A stretch of DNA of 5,435 nucleotides. Source: Holophagaceae bacterium (GTDB lineage Bacteria > Acidobacteriota > Holophagae > Holophagales > Holophagaceae). Below are positions 1 through 5,173 of the stretch, piece by piece; the stretch's first letter is position 1; every line of letters starts with the position of its first letter. The stretch lies in NCBI GenBank assembly GCA_003158505.1, contig PMJK01000107.1, positions 1 through 5,435 on the forward strand. The letters are read 5' to 3'. A model generated the notes under the pieces. That model ran no database searches, had not been told where the DNA came from, and was given only the letters and a program-made list of their open reading frames with translations. Both the position numbers and the translations under genes were made by a program.

Positions 1-131
1 TGACCGGCATGTTGACGCGCATGGGGCTTCTCCGATGGCCAACGTCCAACCAGGCGCACAAGCAAGCCGTCACAGGCCGGATACACCAGTCGATTCGGAC
101 AAAACCCGCAGATCTTGATTTTGGGGTCCAT
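1..131 (-). CDS. possible partial gene, unrecognised, running off left edge
   Basis: An open frame on the - strand starts at an ATG at 131-129 and stays open to position 1, giving 43 visible residues that begin MDPKIKICGFCPNRLVYPAC. Cysteines at residues 8, 11 and 20 could belong to a small metal-binding module, but no family is recognised. The only ribosome-binding candidate is a weak GGGTG about five bases upstream. Third-position GC looks lower (about 60%) than in the neighbouring genes, so it may be non-coding. A + strand frame from 9 to 182 is open over the same stretch and equally unrecognised. The segment 132-184 holds nothing I can assign. Confidence 0.22.
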   Translation of the reverse strand, partial: MDPKIKICGFCPNRLVYPACDGLLVRLVGRWPSEKPHARQHAG

Positions 132-184
132 AACAACACCCGACGAAGCAACGCACGGGGATTGCTTGTGGCATAGCCTCCTCG

Positions 185-243
185 CCTGGGCCCGATTTCG
201 CGCCGTCCACTGGACGGCGCTCCATCACCCGGTGGTCGGCTAG
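185..243 (+). repeat. palindromic element, copy A, next to the GH19 stop
   Basis: A perfect 9-bp stem (arms GCGCCGTCC at 200-208 and GGACGGCGC at 212-220) closes a three-base loop, ACT. It is preceded by CCCGAT and followed by TCC. The copies at 3080 and 3158 have the same frame: CCCGAT, a 9-bp stem, a three-base loop, TCC. The stem bases differ in a paired way. A short second inverted repeat, CACC/GGTG (225-233), follows. The element ends at or over the TAG stop of the GH19 gene (242-240). No T-run follows on either strand, so it is not a standard intrinsic terminator. The outer limits are estimates. Confidence 0.5.
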
Positions 244-773
244 GGAAGCAACTTCAGCAGCGGGATCAGGATCCCGTTGAACCGCTTCCACCCGGACAAG
301 TCGCCGTGGGCCAGTCGCCGGACCTTTACCCAGTCGTATTCAGTGGCAGCCTTGGGCACACCCTTCAGCATGAAGGCATAGGCGAGGATCCGGGCGGCCA
401 CGGCGGGATCCAGGGCCAGGTCAGGCTGCTCCACCAGATCCGCGCCGACCAGCTTCCCGAACCGGGCGTACTCGGAACGGCCCAGCAGGGGCACGAAGCC
501 CCGGCCGCAGTATTTTGCCCCGTCGCCCGGCTCCACGTTGCCCAGACTGCGGTCGAACTCATACATCCGGCGGAAGTAGGCCTCGCTGCCAGGTTCCTTC
601 TCTGGGGCGAAGACATAGCTCTCCGCGCCGATGCTGGCGATGGCGGCGGCCTCCACGGTGGGATCAAGAATCTTCAGGGCCCCCAGCGCCTCGACGACCA
701 TGGGCCAGTGCGCCTCCACGTTCGCGAGGGGCGCATGGAGGATGGTGGCGATGGCTTCCGCCGTGAAGTGCAT
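240..773 (-). CDS. GH19-type chitinase/endolysin-like protein
   Basis: This 177-residue protein resembles the catalytic core of glycoside hydrolase family 19, which cuts beta-1,4 links between amino sugars in chitin or peptidoglycan. Residues 71-103 (YEFDRSLGNVEPGDG followed by CGRGFVPLLGRSEY) match the family pattern of LGN, PGDG, RGRG and a TGR-NY-like segment. Glu51 in the AES motif sits where the first catalytic Glu (usually HET) lies. The following 105-135 stretch (LVEQPDLALDPAVAARI) is also typical. The usual TGR is LGR here, so activity is uncertain. There is no signal peptide or membrane segment, so export would need another route such as lysis. The ATG at 773 is chosen because GGGAG lies about eight bases upstream and the GH19-like sequence starts after it; the frame stays open upstream but antisense to the epimerase gene. 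It is divergent from that gene. A phage-derived or toxin-like role is possible, but no phage genes are nearby. Confidence 0.8.
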   Translation of the reverse strand: MHFTAEAIATILHAPLANVEAHWPMVVEALGALKILDPTVEAAAIASIGAESYVFAPEKEPGSEAYFRRMYEFDRSLGNVEPGDGAKYCGRGFVPLLGRSEYARFGKLVGADLVEQPDLALDPAVAARILAYAFMLKGVPKAATEYDWVKVRRLAHGDLSGWKRFNGILIPLLKLLP

Positions 774-853
774 GGGCTGGCTCCCGGTGGGAAGGCTACG
801 TGCGTGAAGGACGGAGAGGGCCAATCTACCACGGGGCCGGGCATCATGGAGGC

Positions 854-1738
854 ATGGACATCCATCGGTTGGAATCGGGGAGCTGCGCGGCCGACATCGC
901 CGCAAGGGGCGCCGAACTCCAGTCCCTCCGTATCGGGAGCATGGAACTGCTCTGGAACTCCGGACCACTTTGGCCCCGCCACGCCCCTCTCCTCTTTCCC
1001 ATCGTGGGGGGACTGAAAGGCGATGTCCTTCACCACCAGGGAACCACCTTCCCCATGCCCAAGCATGGCTTCGCCCGGGATCGGGACTTCGCCTGGGTCC
1101 ATCGCACCGAGACGAGTTGCGCCCTGGAGCTGAGGGAGGACGCCGAGACGCTATCGGCCTACCCGTTCCCTTTCCGCCTGAGGATCTCATTCGGATTGGA
1201 ACCGTCCGGGCTGCGCATGGAGGTGATGCTGCAGAATCCCGGCCCTGGGCCCATGCCTGCGAGCTTCGGACTGCATCCTGCCTTCCGCTGGCCCCTGGCC
1301 CCCGGAATTCCCAAGACCGATCACCGCCTGATCTTCGAGGCAGACGAACCGGGCCCACTGCGGCGGCTCAACGCCCTTGGCCTCCTCGATCCCCAGCCCT
1401 ATCCGACGCCCATCCAAGGCCGAGAATTGGCACTGCGCGAGGACCTGTTCGCCAAGGATGCCCTGGTCTTCCTCCAGACGAGCAGCCGGAGCCTTCGATT
1501 CGAGGCCGAGAGCGGCCCCGCCCTCACGCTGCGTTGGGAGGACTTTCCGCACCTGGGCGTCTGGACCAAGCCGGATCCTGGCCCTTCCTTCCTCTGCGTC
1601 GAGCCCTGGGAAGGCTACGCGAGTCCCGCCGACTGGGACGGCGACATCATCGACAAACCCGGTGGTTTCCTGCTGGCTCCGGGCGGGACACGGCGGTGGG
1701 GTCTGACTCTAGCCATGGATCGTGGTCAGGAAACCTAG
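854..1738 (+). CDS. aldose 1-epimerase family protein (LacX-like)
   Basis: This 294-residue protein belongs to the galactose mutarotase-like superfamily, whose members interconvert alpha and beta anomers of free aldoses or hexose phosphates in the cytoplasm. Family landmarks appear in order: GAELQSL (19-25), PKHGFAR with His71 (69-75), FGLHPAFRWP with His141 (138-147), and FLCVEPWEGYA with Glu250 (247-257). The two His and the Glu are expected to form the active site. Length is normal and there is no signal peptide. The substrate cannot be told from sequence. The start is the ATG at 854, since MDIHRLESGSCAADI looks like a normal family N-terminus. GGAGG lies only one base before it, which is too close for a normal ribosome-binding site. 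An in-frame GTG at 800 with GGAAGG a few bases upstream is the alternative and would add 18 residues. The TAG stop overlaps the miaB stop on the other strand. Confidence 0.88.
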   Translation: MDIHRLESGSCAADIAARGAELQSLRIGSMELLWNSGPLWPRHAPLLFPIVGGLKGDVLHHQGTTFPMPKHGFARDRDFAWVHRTETSCALELREDAETLSAYPFPFRLRISFGLEPSGLRMEVMLQNPGPGPMPASFGLHPAFRWPLAPGIPKTDHRLIFEADEPGPLRRLNALGLLDPQPYPTPIQGRELALREDLFAKDALVFLQTSSRSLRFEAESGPALTLRWEDFPHLGVWTKPDPGPSFLCVEPWEGYASPADWDGDIIDKPGGFLLAPGGTRRWGLTLAMDRGQET

Positions 1739-3039
1739 ACCAGCTCCGCCCCCAGGAAATGTGGGCTCGCCTGGGTGATCCTCGCCTGCACGAGCTCGCC
1801 GAAAGGCAGTTCCCGGCCCGGTCCGACCGCCAGGTGGATCGTCTTCCACTCGCTGCTGTGGGCCAGCCACCATCCGTGCTCCGTGGGACCGTGGGTCTCG
1901 ATCCGCACTGGAATCTCCCGGCCCAGGAAGCGTTCGTTGCTGGCCTGCGTCAGCACGGCCTGCCGCCGCTGGAGGCGCCTGAGGCGCTCGGATTTCGTGG
2001 CCATGGGCAGATCGTCCTTGAGGCGCAGGGCTGGCGTACCGGGGCGGGGCGAGTAGATGAAACTGAAGGAGCCATCGAAGGCCACCTCATCAAGCACGCG
2101 CAACGTGTCCTCGAAATCCTCGTCCGTTTCTCCGGGAAAACCCACGATGAAATCCGTACTGAGGGTCATGCGGGACCGGCCTTCGCCCAGGTAACCCAGG
2201 CGCTCCAGGTACTCGGCGACGGTGTACTCGCGAAGCATCCGCTTCAGCACCTTGTCACTGCCGCTCTGCAGGGGCAGGTGGAGGAAGGGCACCACCTTGG
2301 GATTCGTCACCAGCACCCGCGCCAGCTCCTTCGTAAAGTTCATGGGATGGCTGGTGGTGAAGCGGAGCCATTCGAGACCTTCCACCTCGGAAACCCGTTC
2401 CAGCAGGTCCCCGAAGGTACAGCCTCCGGCATAGCTGTTCACGTTCTGGCCCAGCAGCTCCACCTCGCGATAGCCGCCTGCGACAAGGCTTCGCACCTCG
2501 GCCAGCACGTCCTCGCAGGGGCGGTGGCGCTCCGTCCCGCGGGTGGTGGGGACGATGCAGTAGGTGCAGGCGTGATTGCAGCCCTCGGTGATGGTAACCA
2601 GGGCCTTGGCAGTGTCGCGGCGCCGGGTGACGGTCGGCGGGAACAGGTGGTTGTCCGGGTATTCAGTCGTATCCATGACCCGGGCCTTGCCGGCCTGGAC
2701 CTCCGCCACCAATCGGGGCAGCTGCTTCAGGGCCATGGTGCCCAGCACGAAGTCGACGTGCGGCGCCCGCTTGAAGAGGGCCGCCTGCTCCTGCTGGGCC
2801 AGACACCCAGTCACGCCCACCATCAGGGGACGCCGCTGTTTTTCCTCCCTCAGTCGGCCCAGCTCCGAATAGACCTTGTGGACCGCCTTCTCGCGGATGG
2901 AGCAGGTGTTCAGCAGGACCAGGTCCGCCTCGTCCACCGAATCCACGGCTTCAAACCCCTCCGCTGACAGCAGCCCCGACAGCTTTTCGCCATCGTGGTC
3001 GTTCATCTGGCAGCCCCAGGTCTGGACGTGGAACTTCAT
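1735..3039 (-). CDS. miaB: tRNA-2-methylthio-N6-dimethylallyladenosine synthase MiaB
   Basis: MiaB is a radical-SAM methylthiotransferase that adds a methylthio group to i6A37 in tRNAs reading UNN codons. At 434 residues it has normal length. The N-terminal domain carries the auxiliary Fe-S ligands Cys10 (TWGCQMN), Cys46 (NTCSIREKA) and Cys79 (GCLAQ). The radical-SAM motif is Cys154, Cys158 and Cys161 (EGCNHACTYCIVP). QNVNSY (199-204), HLPLQSGSD (254-262) and DFIVGFPGET (296-305) follow, and a TRAM-like tRNA-binding region fills about 374-434. The ATG at 3039 is chosen because MKFHVQTWGCQMN is the family N-terminus and GAGG lies six bases upstream; a longer in-frame start at 3105 would read into repeat DNA. 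The upstream leader, including this ribosome-binding site, appears to be inserted element sequence, and a decayed second copy of this gene's start lies at 3228-3263. The gene probably once followed the kinase-like gene directly. Confidence 0.97.
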   Translation of the reverse strand: MKFHVQTWGCQMNDHDGEKLSGLLSAEGFEAVDSVDEADLVLLNTCSIREKAVHKVYSELGRLREEKQRRPLMVGVTGCLAQQEQAALFKRAPHVDFVLGTMALKQLPRLVAEVQAGKARVMDTTEYPDNHLFPPTVTRRRDTAKALVTITEGCNHACTYCIVPTTRGTERHRPCEDVLAEVRSLVAGGYREVELLGQNVNSYAGGCTFGDLLERVSEVEGLEWLRFTTSHPMNFTKELARVLVTNPKVVPFLHLPLQSGSDKVLKRMLREYTVAEYLERLGYLGEGRSRMTLSTDFIVGFPGETDEDFEDTLRVLDEVAFDGSFSFIYSPRPGTPALRLKDDLPMATKSERLRRLQRRQAVLTQASNERFLGREIPVRIETHGPTEHGWWLAHSSEWKTIHLAVGPGRELPFGELVQARITQASPHFLGAELV

Positions 3040-3079
3040 CGGCGGCCTCGGTCCTGGGGCTGCTGGATGAAGGGGACTA

Positions 3080-3148
3080 CCCCCCGATCGCACCGTGCCC
3101 CGCACGGTGCTCCCGCTCCCCGGCTGCGCCGGATCGCGGAAGGGGCCC
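3080..3148 (+). repeat. palindromic element, copy B (first unit of a tandem pair)
   Basis: This 69-bp unit matches 3158-3226 with two differences (C3089/T3167 and A3141/G3219) at a period of 78 bp. It contains a 9-bp stem, arms GCACCGTGC (3090-3098) and GCACGGTGC (3102-3110), around loop CCC. A second stem has arms CCGGC (3120-3124) and GCCGG (3128-3132) around loop TGC. The C-run at its start can pair with the GGGG near its end (3142-3145), giving an outer stem with two inner hairpins. No T-run follows on either strand. It lies in the leader of miaB and is not coding, although the period is a multiple of three and leaves frames open. Confidence 0.85.
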
Positions 3149-3157
3149 TAACTACAA

Positions 3158-3226
3158 CCCCCCGATTGCACCGTGCCCCGCACGGTGCTCCCGCTCCCCG
3201 GCTGCGCCGGATCGCGGAGGGGGCCC
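3158..3226 (+). repeat. palindromic element, copy C (second unit of the tandem pair)
   Basis: This is the second near-identical 69-bp unit, nine bases after the first. The first hairpin spans 3168-3188 in the same register, with its arms differing only by the change at 3167 just outside the stem. The second hairpin spans 3198-3210. The outer C6 run can pair with GGGGG at 3219-3223. ACTAC occurs just before both units (3076-3080 and 3151-3155). High identity between the units points to recent duplication or gene conversion. Confidence 0.85.
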
Positions 3227-3227
3227 C

Positions 3228-3263
3228 GTTCTGGCGGCCCCAGATCTGGATGTGGAATTTCAT
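3228..3263 (-). pseudogene. relic copy of the miaB 5' end (first 12 codons)
   Basis: Read on the - strand from 3263, this gives MKFHIQIWGRQN against MKFHVQTWGCQMN at the working start (3039). At the DNA level about 36 bp align, with five substitutions and a three-base deletion that removes the Met12 codon. Cys10, a ligand of the auxiliary Fe-S cluster, has become Arg, so the fragment is dead as MiaB. After these codons the frame runs into the palindromic repeats. Homology stops exactly at the ATG on the upstream side. The relic ATG is 16 bp after the stop of the kinase-like gene, the spacing expected for an intact operon, which suggests this is the original miaB start site. Confidence 0.8.
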
Positions 3264-3279
3264 GCATCGCTCGAATCGA

Positions 3280-3888
3280 TCATTGTAGCGACAAATTCCT
3301 AGCCATCCGGACCACGATTCCTTCCGGCGACTCCTGGATCGACAGACCCAGATGCTCGCTGACCATCCGCAACCAGAAGGAGGGAAGATTCTTGGACACG
3401 TCGGGGGGCGGATCCGGCTGGAGCGCTATGGGGAGCGGCGCATCACCGACCCAGGTCAGGGTCCAGGCCTCTGGCGATGCCGTGGCCTCCAGCCGAACGG
3501 GCCCGGGCGTAGCCCATGGAAGGATCTGCCGGGTAAATGCCGCAGCCCAGTCCTGCAGCTGGGGGACCGGCCAGGGGGTTCCCTCCGCCCCCAAATCCAC
3601 CAGCTCTATGGGACACCGGAACATCGCGGACATGGGTTCCAGCCTTGCCTCGAGCCCGTCCTTCCACTCGCCCCAGGAAGCCAGGTCCATATCCGGATGG
3701 CGGTCCAAGGCAAGGGCACGCGCCATGGCGATGAGGGTTTTCCCATCCTCGAGCGTGAATTCCAGACGCATCCGGTTGCGGGCATCCAGAGGCAGCCGTG
3801 GATCGCTCAGATCCAGCACCCCCTGGAGACTGGCCAGAAGGTTATTGAAGTCGTGCAGCGCTGCCCGCCACAGGTCATCGGAAGTCAT
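3280..3888 (-). CDS. small histidine-kinase-like protein, degenerate ATPase part
   Basis: This 202-residue soluble protein has near its N-terminus WRAALHDFNNLLASLQGVLDL (His12 in HDFNN, residues 7-27), close to the H-box of histidine kinases or of ChpT-type histidine phosphotransferases. The C-terminal half resembles a worn HATPase fold: residues 111-126 sit where an N-box helix would lie but lack the NLLxNA pattern. LPSFWLRMVSEHLGLSI (168-184) resembles the last helix and strand, and the glycine-rich ATP loops are not visible. There is no sensor domain, signal peptide or membrane segment. It may pass phosphate between proteins rather than act as a kinase, or it may be a pseudokinase. The ATG at 3888 is chosen because GGGAGA ends a few bases upstream. 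It is divergent from the MshEN gene and probably heads an operon that once ran directly into miaB. Confidence 0.65.
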   Translation of the reverse strand: MTSDDLWRAALHDFNNLLASLQGVLDLSDPRLPLDARNRMRLEFTLEDGKTLIAMARALALDRHPDMDLASWGEWKDGLEARLEPMSAMFRCPIELVDLGAEGTPWPVPQLQDWAAAFTRQILPWATPGPVRLEATASPEAWTLTWVGDAPLPIALQPDPPPDVSKNLPSFWLRMVSEHLGLSIQESPEGIVVRMARNLSLQ

Positions 3889-3899
3889 GCTTCTCCCAT

Positions 3900-3949
3900 C
3901 TGCACAAAACCCTTGAATAAAGTTACCTTGGAGTTGACCCTCTGTGCAG
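3900..3949. promoter_or_regulatory. inverted repeat in the divergent upstream region
   Basis: CTGCACA (3900-3906) and TGTGCAG (3943-3949) form a perfect 7-bp inverted repeat, 36 bp apart, in the 86-bp gap between the divergent kinase-like and MshEN genes. The gap holds the only A/T-rich block nearby (TTGAATAAAGTTAC, 3913-3926), where promoters for both genes are likely. I cannot pick out a convincing -35/-10 pair on either strand. The repeat could be a looped operator or chance; the left arm lies close to the kinase-like gene's ribosome-binding site. Confidence 0.3.
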
Positions 3950-3974
3950 CCACGGAAGACCCCTAGGACCCCAC

Positions 3975-4853
3975 ATGCAGCAACCAATTAAGCGGCTGGG
4001 TGAACTGCTCATTGAGGGCGGACTCATTACTCCTGCCCAGCTCCAGAGTGCCATCACTCACCAGAAGATCGCCCGGGGACGACTCGGTAGCAACCTGGTG
4101 GCCCTGGGCTACATCTCCGAAGAAGTCCTCATGGATTTCCTCAGTGTCCAGACCGGTGTGCCCCAGTTGGACGTGCGCAATATCAGTGTGGCACCGCAGG
4201 TTCTCAAGCTCGTGCCCCATCGCCTCGCCGATCAGTTCACCGTACTTCCCATCACCACTAAAGAACCGAAACTCCTCGTGCTGGCCATGTCCGATCCCTC
4301 GGATCTCAACGCCATCGACAGTGCCCGCTTCGCTTCAGGTCTTAACATTGAACCTGTAGTGGCCTCGCATAGCGCGCTGAAGAAGGCCATCTCAGATCTC
4401 TACCGCCAAATTGATTCACCCCCTGGCGTCTTGACGGTGGAGCTGGGGAAGGAATCGGGCCAGGAGGATGCCCTTTCGGTCTCGTTTTCACTGGATCCCC
4501 TGCCGGTATCCATCCCTGGTCCCGTTCCAGAGGGGTCTGCGGCCTACCCGCCGGATCCCTTCTTCGACAGGCCCTCTGCGCCAACGCCACCCATGAGCAT
4601 CGACCCCTTCGGGCTTTTCGATCCCGCTCCGGCCCAAGGCTCCCCCGCATCCTCGACCAACCCTGACCTCGTCCACAGCCGGGCTAGCGCGAAAACCATC
4701 CGGCGACTGGAGACCTACCAGACACGCACCCTGGTCCTGGGGCTCATCCGCCTTCTCCAACGGCGCAACATCATCGGCCAGGACGAGCTTCAGTACTTCC
4801 TAGCTAACCTGATCGAAGCCCGCGAGATCAAGGACGACGACAAGGTGGGGTAG
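3975..4853 (+). CDS. stand-alone MshEN (GspE/PilB N-terminal) domain protein
   Basis: This 292-residue protein has the MshEN domain found at the N-terminus of type II secretion and type IV pilus ATPases (GspE, PilB, MshE), but with no ATPase domain. Both 24-residue c-di-GMP-binding motifs are nearly perfect: R7-L8-G9 to Q30 (RLGELL, G16, L23, Q30) and R36-L37-G38 to Q59 (RLGSNL, G45, L52, L56, Q59). The conserved remainder runs to about 145 (LVPHRLADQFTVLPI, LAMSDPSDLNAID). A proline-rich, low-complexity linker follows (about 172-230), then a helical tail (238-283) with basic residues at its start. The likely role is a c-di-GMP-responsive adaptor for motility, secretion or signalling; the target is unknown. 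The ATG at 3975 has AGGA six bases upstream. The TAG stop lies four bases from the stop of the lepA relic. Confidence 0.85.
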   Translation: MQQPIKRLGELLIEGGLITPAQLQSAITHQKIARGRLGSNLVALGYISEEVLMDFLSVQTGVPQLDVRNISVAPQVLKLVPHRLADQFTVLPITTKEPKLLVLAMSDPSDLNAIDSARFASGLNIEPVVASHSALKKAISDLYRQIDSPPGVLTVELGKESGQEDALSVSFSLDPLPVSIPGPVPEGSAAYPPDPFFDRPSAPTPPMSIDPFGLFDPAPAQGSPASSTNPDLVHSRASAKTIRRLETYQTRTLVLGLIRLLQRRNIIGQDELQYFLANLIEAREIKDDDKVG

Positions 4854-4855
4854 GA

Positions 4856-4997
4856 CCCTAGTTGTCGACTTTTAGGATGGCCAGGAAACCTCGCCTCGCC
4901 GTGTCCCGGCTCGGAGCAGGGCGTTCAGCCCTGCCCTCTCGCCACCCGGCTGAGGCTCGGCCTACGGGATCTCCACGTTGCCGATGGACCTCACTCG
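4856..4997 (-). pseudogene. relic copy of the lepA 3' end, split by an insert
   Basis: Two blocks match the working lepA tail. Bases 4856-4892 match 5172-5209, and 4964-4997 match 5212-5245 (4966-4993 has one mismatch in 28). Read on the - strand, the first block encodes FLAILKVDN and a TAG stop, identical in protein to the true LepA end. All four differences from the working codons are synonymous third positions (GCC/GCG, CTA/CTG, AAA/AAG, AAC/AAT). The second block reads RSIGNVEIP and then TAG where lepA has a Gln codon CAG. About 70 bp of hairpin-rich DNA separates the blocks, with a one-base deletion at the junction. The relic cannot be translated as part of LepA. Confidence 0.85.
4893..4963 (-). 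repeat. hairpin insert D inside the lepA relic
   Basis: About 70 bp interrupt the lepA relic. They contain a 7-bp stem, GCAGGGC (4916-4922) and GCCCTGC (4928-4934), around a five-base loop. A possible outer stem is GCCTC (4893-4897) with GAGGC (4952-4956). Read on the - strand, the hairpin is followed by TCC, as in copies A, B, C and F. It is a looser member, if it belongs to the same family, and its borders are set only by where lepA similarity stops. Confidence 0.45.
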
Positions 4998-5002
4998 GCC
5001 CT

Positions 5003-5056
5003 CCACCGGACGCAGGGCCCTCGGCCCTGCAGGGTCATGCGCTGCGCGCACGGTGG
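5003..5056 (+). repeat. palindromic element E, outer stem with two hairpins
   Basis: An outer 6-bp stem (CCACCG 5003-5008 with CGGTGG 5051-5056) encloses two hairpins. The first has 8-bp arms GCAGGGCC (5012-5019) and GGCCCTGC (5023-5030) with loop CTC. The second has 4-bp arms GCGC (5039-5042) and GCGC (5046-5049) with loop TGC, the same loop as the second hairpin of copies B and C. The spacer between hairpins is eight bases, against nine in copy B. No coding or T-run is associated with it. Flanks differ from the GAT/TCC of the other copies, so kinship rests on shape. Confidence 0.5.
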
Positions 5057-5062
5057 GCCTCC

Positions 5063-5120
5063 CTCCGTCTGATGCACGCAGTGCGTGCTCCCACTCGGCT
5101 GGCGCCTCGCGGAGACGGAG
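5063..5120 (+). repeat. palindromic element F, outer stem with two hairpins
   Basis: An outer 8-bp stem, CTCCGTCT (5063-5070) with AGACGGAG (5113-5120), encloses a first hairpin with arms GCACGC (5074-5079) and GCGTGC (5083-5088) and loop AGT. GAT precedes it and TCCCACTC follows, against TCCCGCTC in copies B and C. A weak second hairpin is GGC/GCC at 5097-5106. TCGCGGA (5107-5113) matches the end of copies B and C. The 8-bp direct repeat GCCTCCCT flanks the element at 5057-5064 and 5120-5127. The remaining 5128-5171 shows nothing I can assign. Confidence 0.6.
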
Positions 5121-5173
5121 CCTCCCTGCTTCGGCCTCATCTCTGAAGACTGTCCATCGGGCCGTTTAAATCC

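Noticed and set aside
145..165. Possible relic of the GH19 3' end left of element A
   Set aside because: GAAGCAAC recurs (145-152 and 245-252) with a patchy match after it. This would mirror the miaB and lepA cases, but the alignment needs gaps and is too short to trust.
200..220. Hairpin as an intrinsic terminator for the GH19 gene
   Set aside because: The stem is strong, but no T-run follows it in either direction, and the same structure recurs at sites that are not gene ends (upstream of miaB).
774..1358. N-terminal extension of the GH19 frame upstream of 773
   Set aside because: The extension is antisense to the epimerase gene, rich in Arg/Pro/Ser with no domain, and a good ribosome-binding site sits just before the ATG at 773.
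970..2967. Very long + strand open frame (665 codons)
   Set aside because: It lies over the epimerase gene in another frame and antisense to most of miaB, matches no family, and results from high GC leaving few stops.
3080..3226. CRISPR array
   Set aside because: There are only two units of 69 bp with a 9-bp gap, the units are internally palindromic twice over, and no cas gene is present.
3889..3974. Specific -35/-10 promoters for the divergent genes
   Set aside because: TTGAAT and TAACTT-like strings occur, but none pair at a suitable spacing on either strand.
4862..5146. + strand open frame downstream of the MshEN gene
   Set aside because: It crosses the antisense lepA relic and three palindromic elements, and has no recognisable domain.
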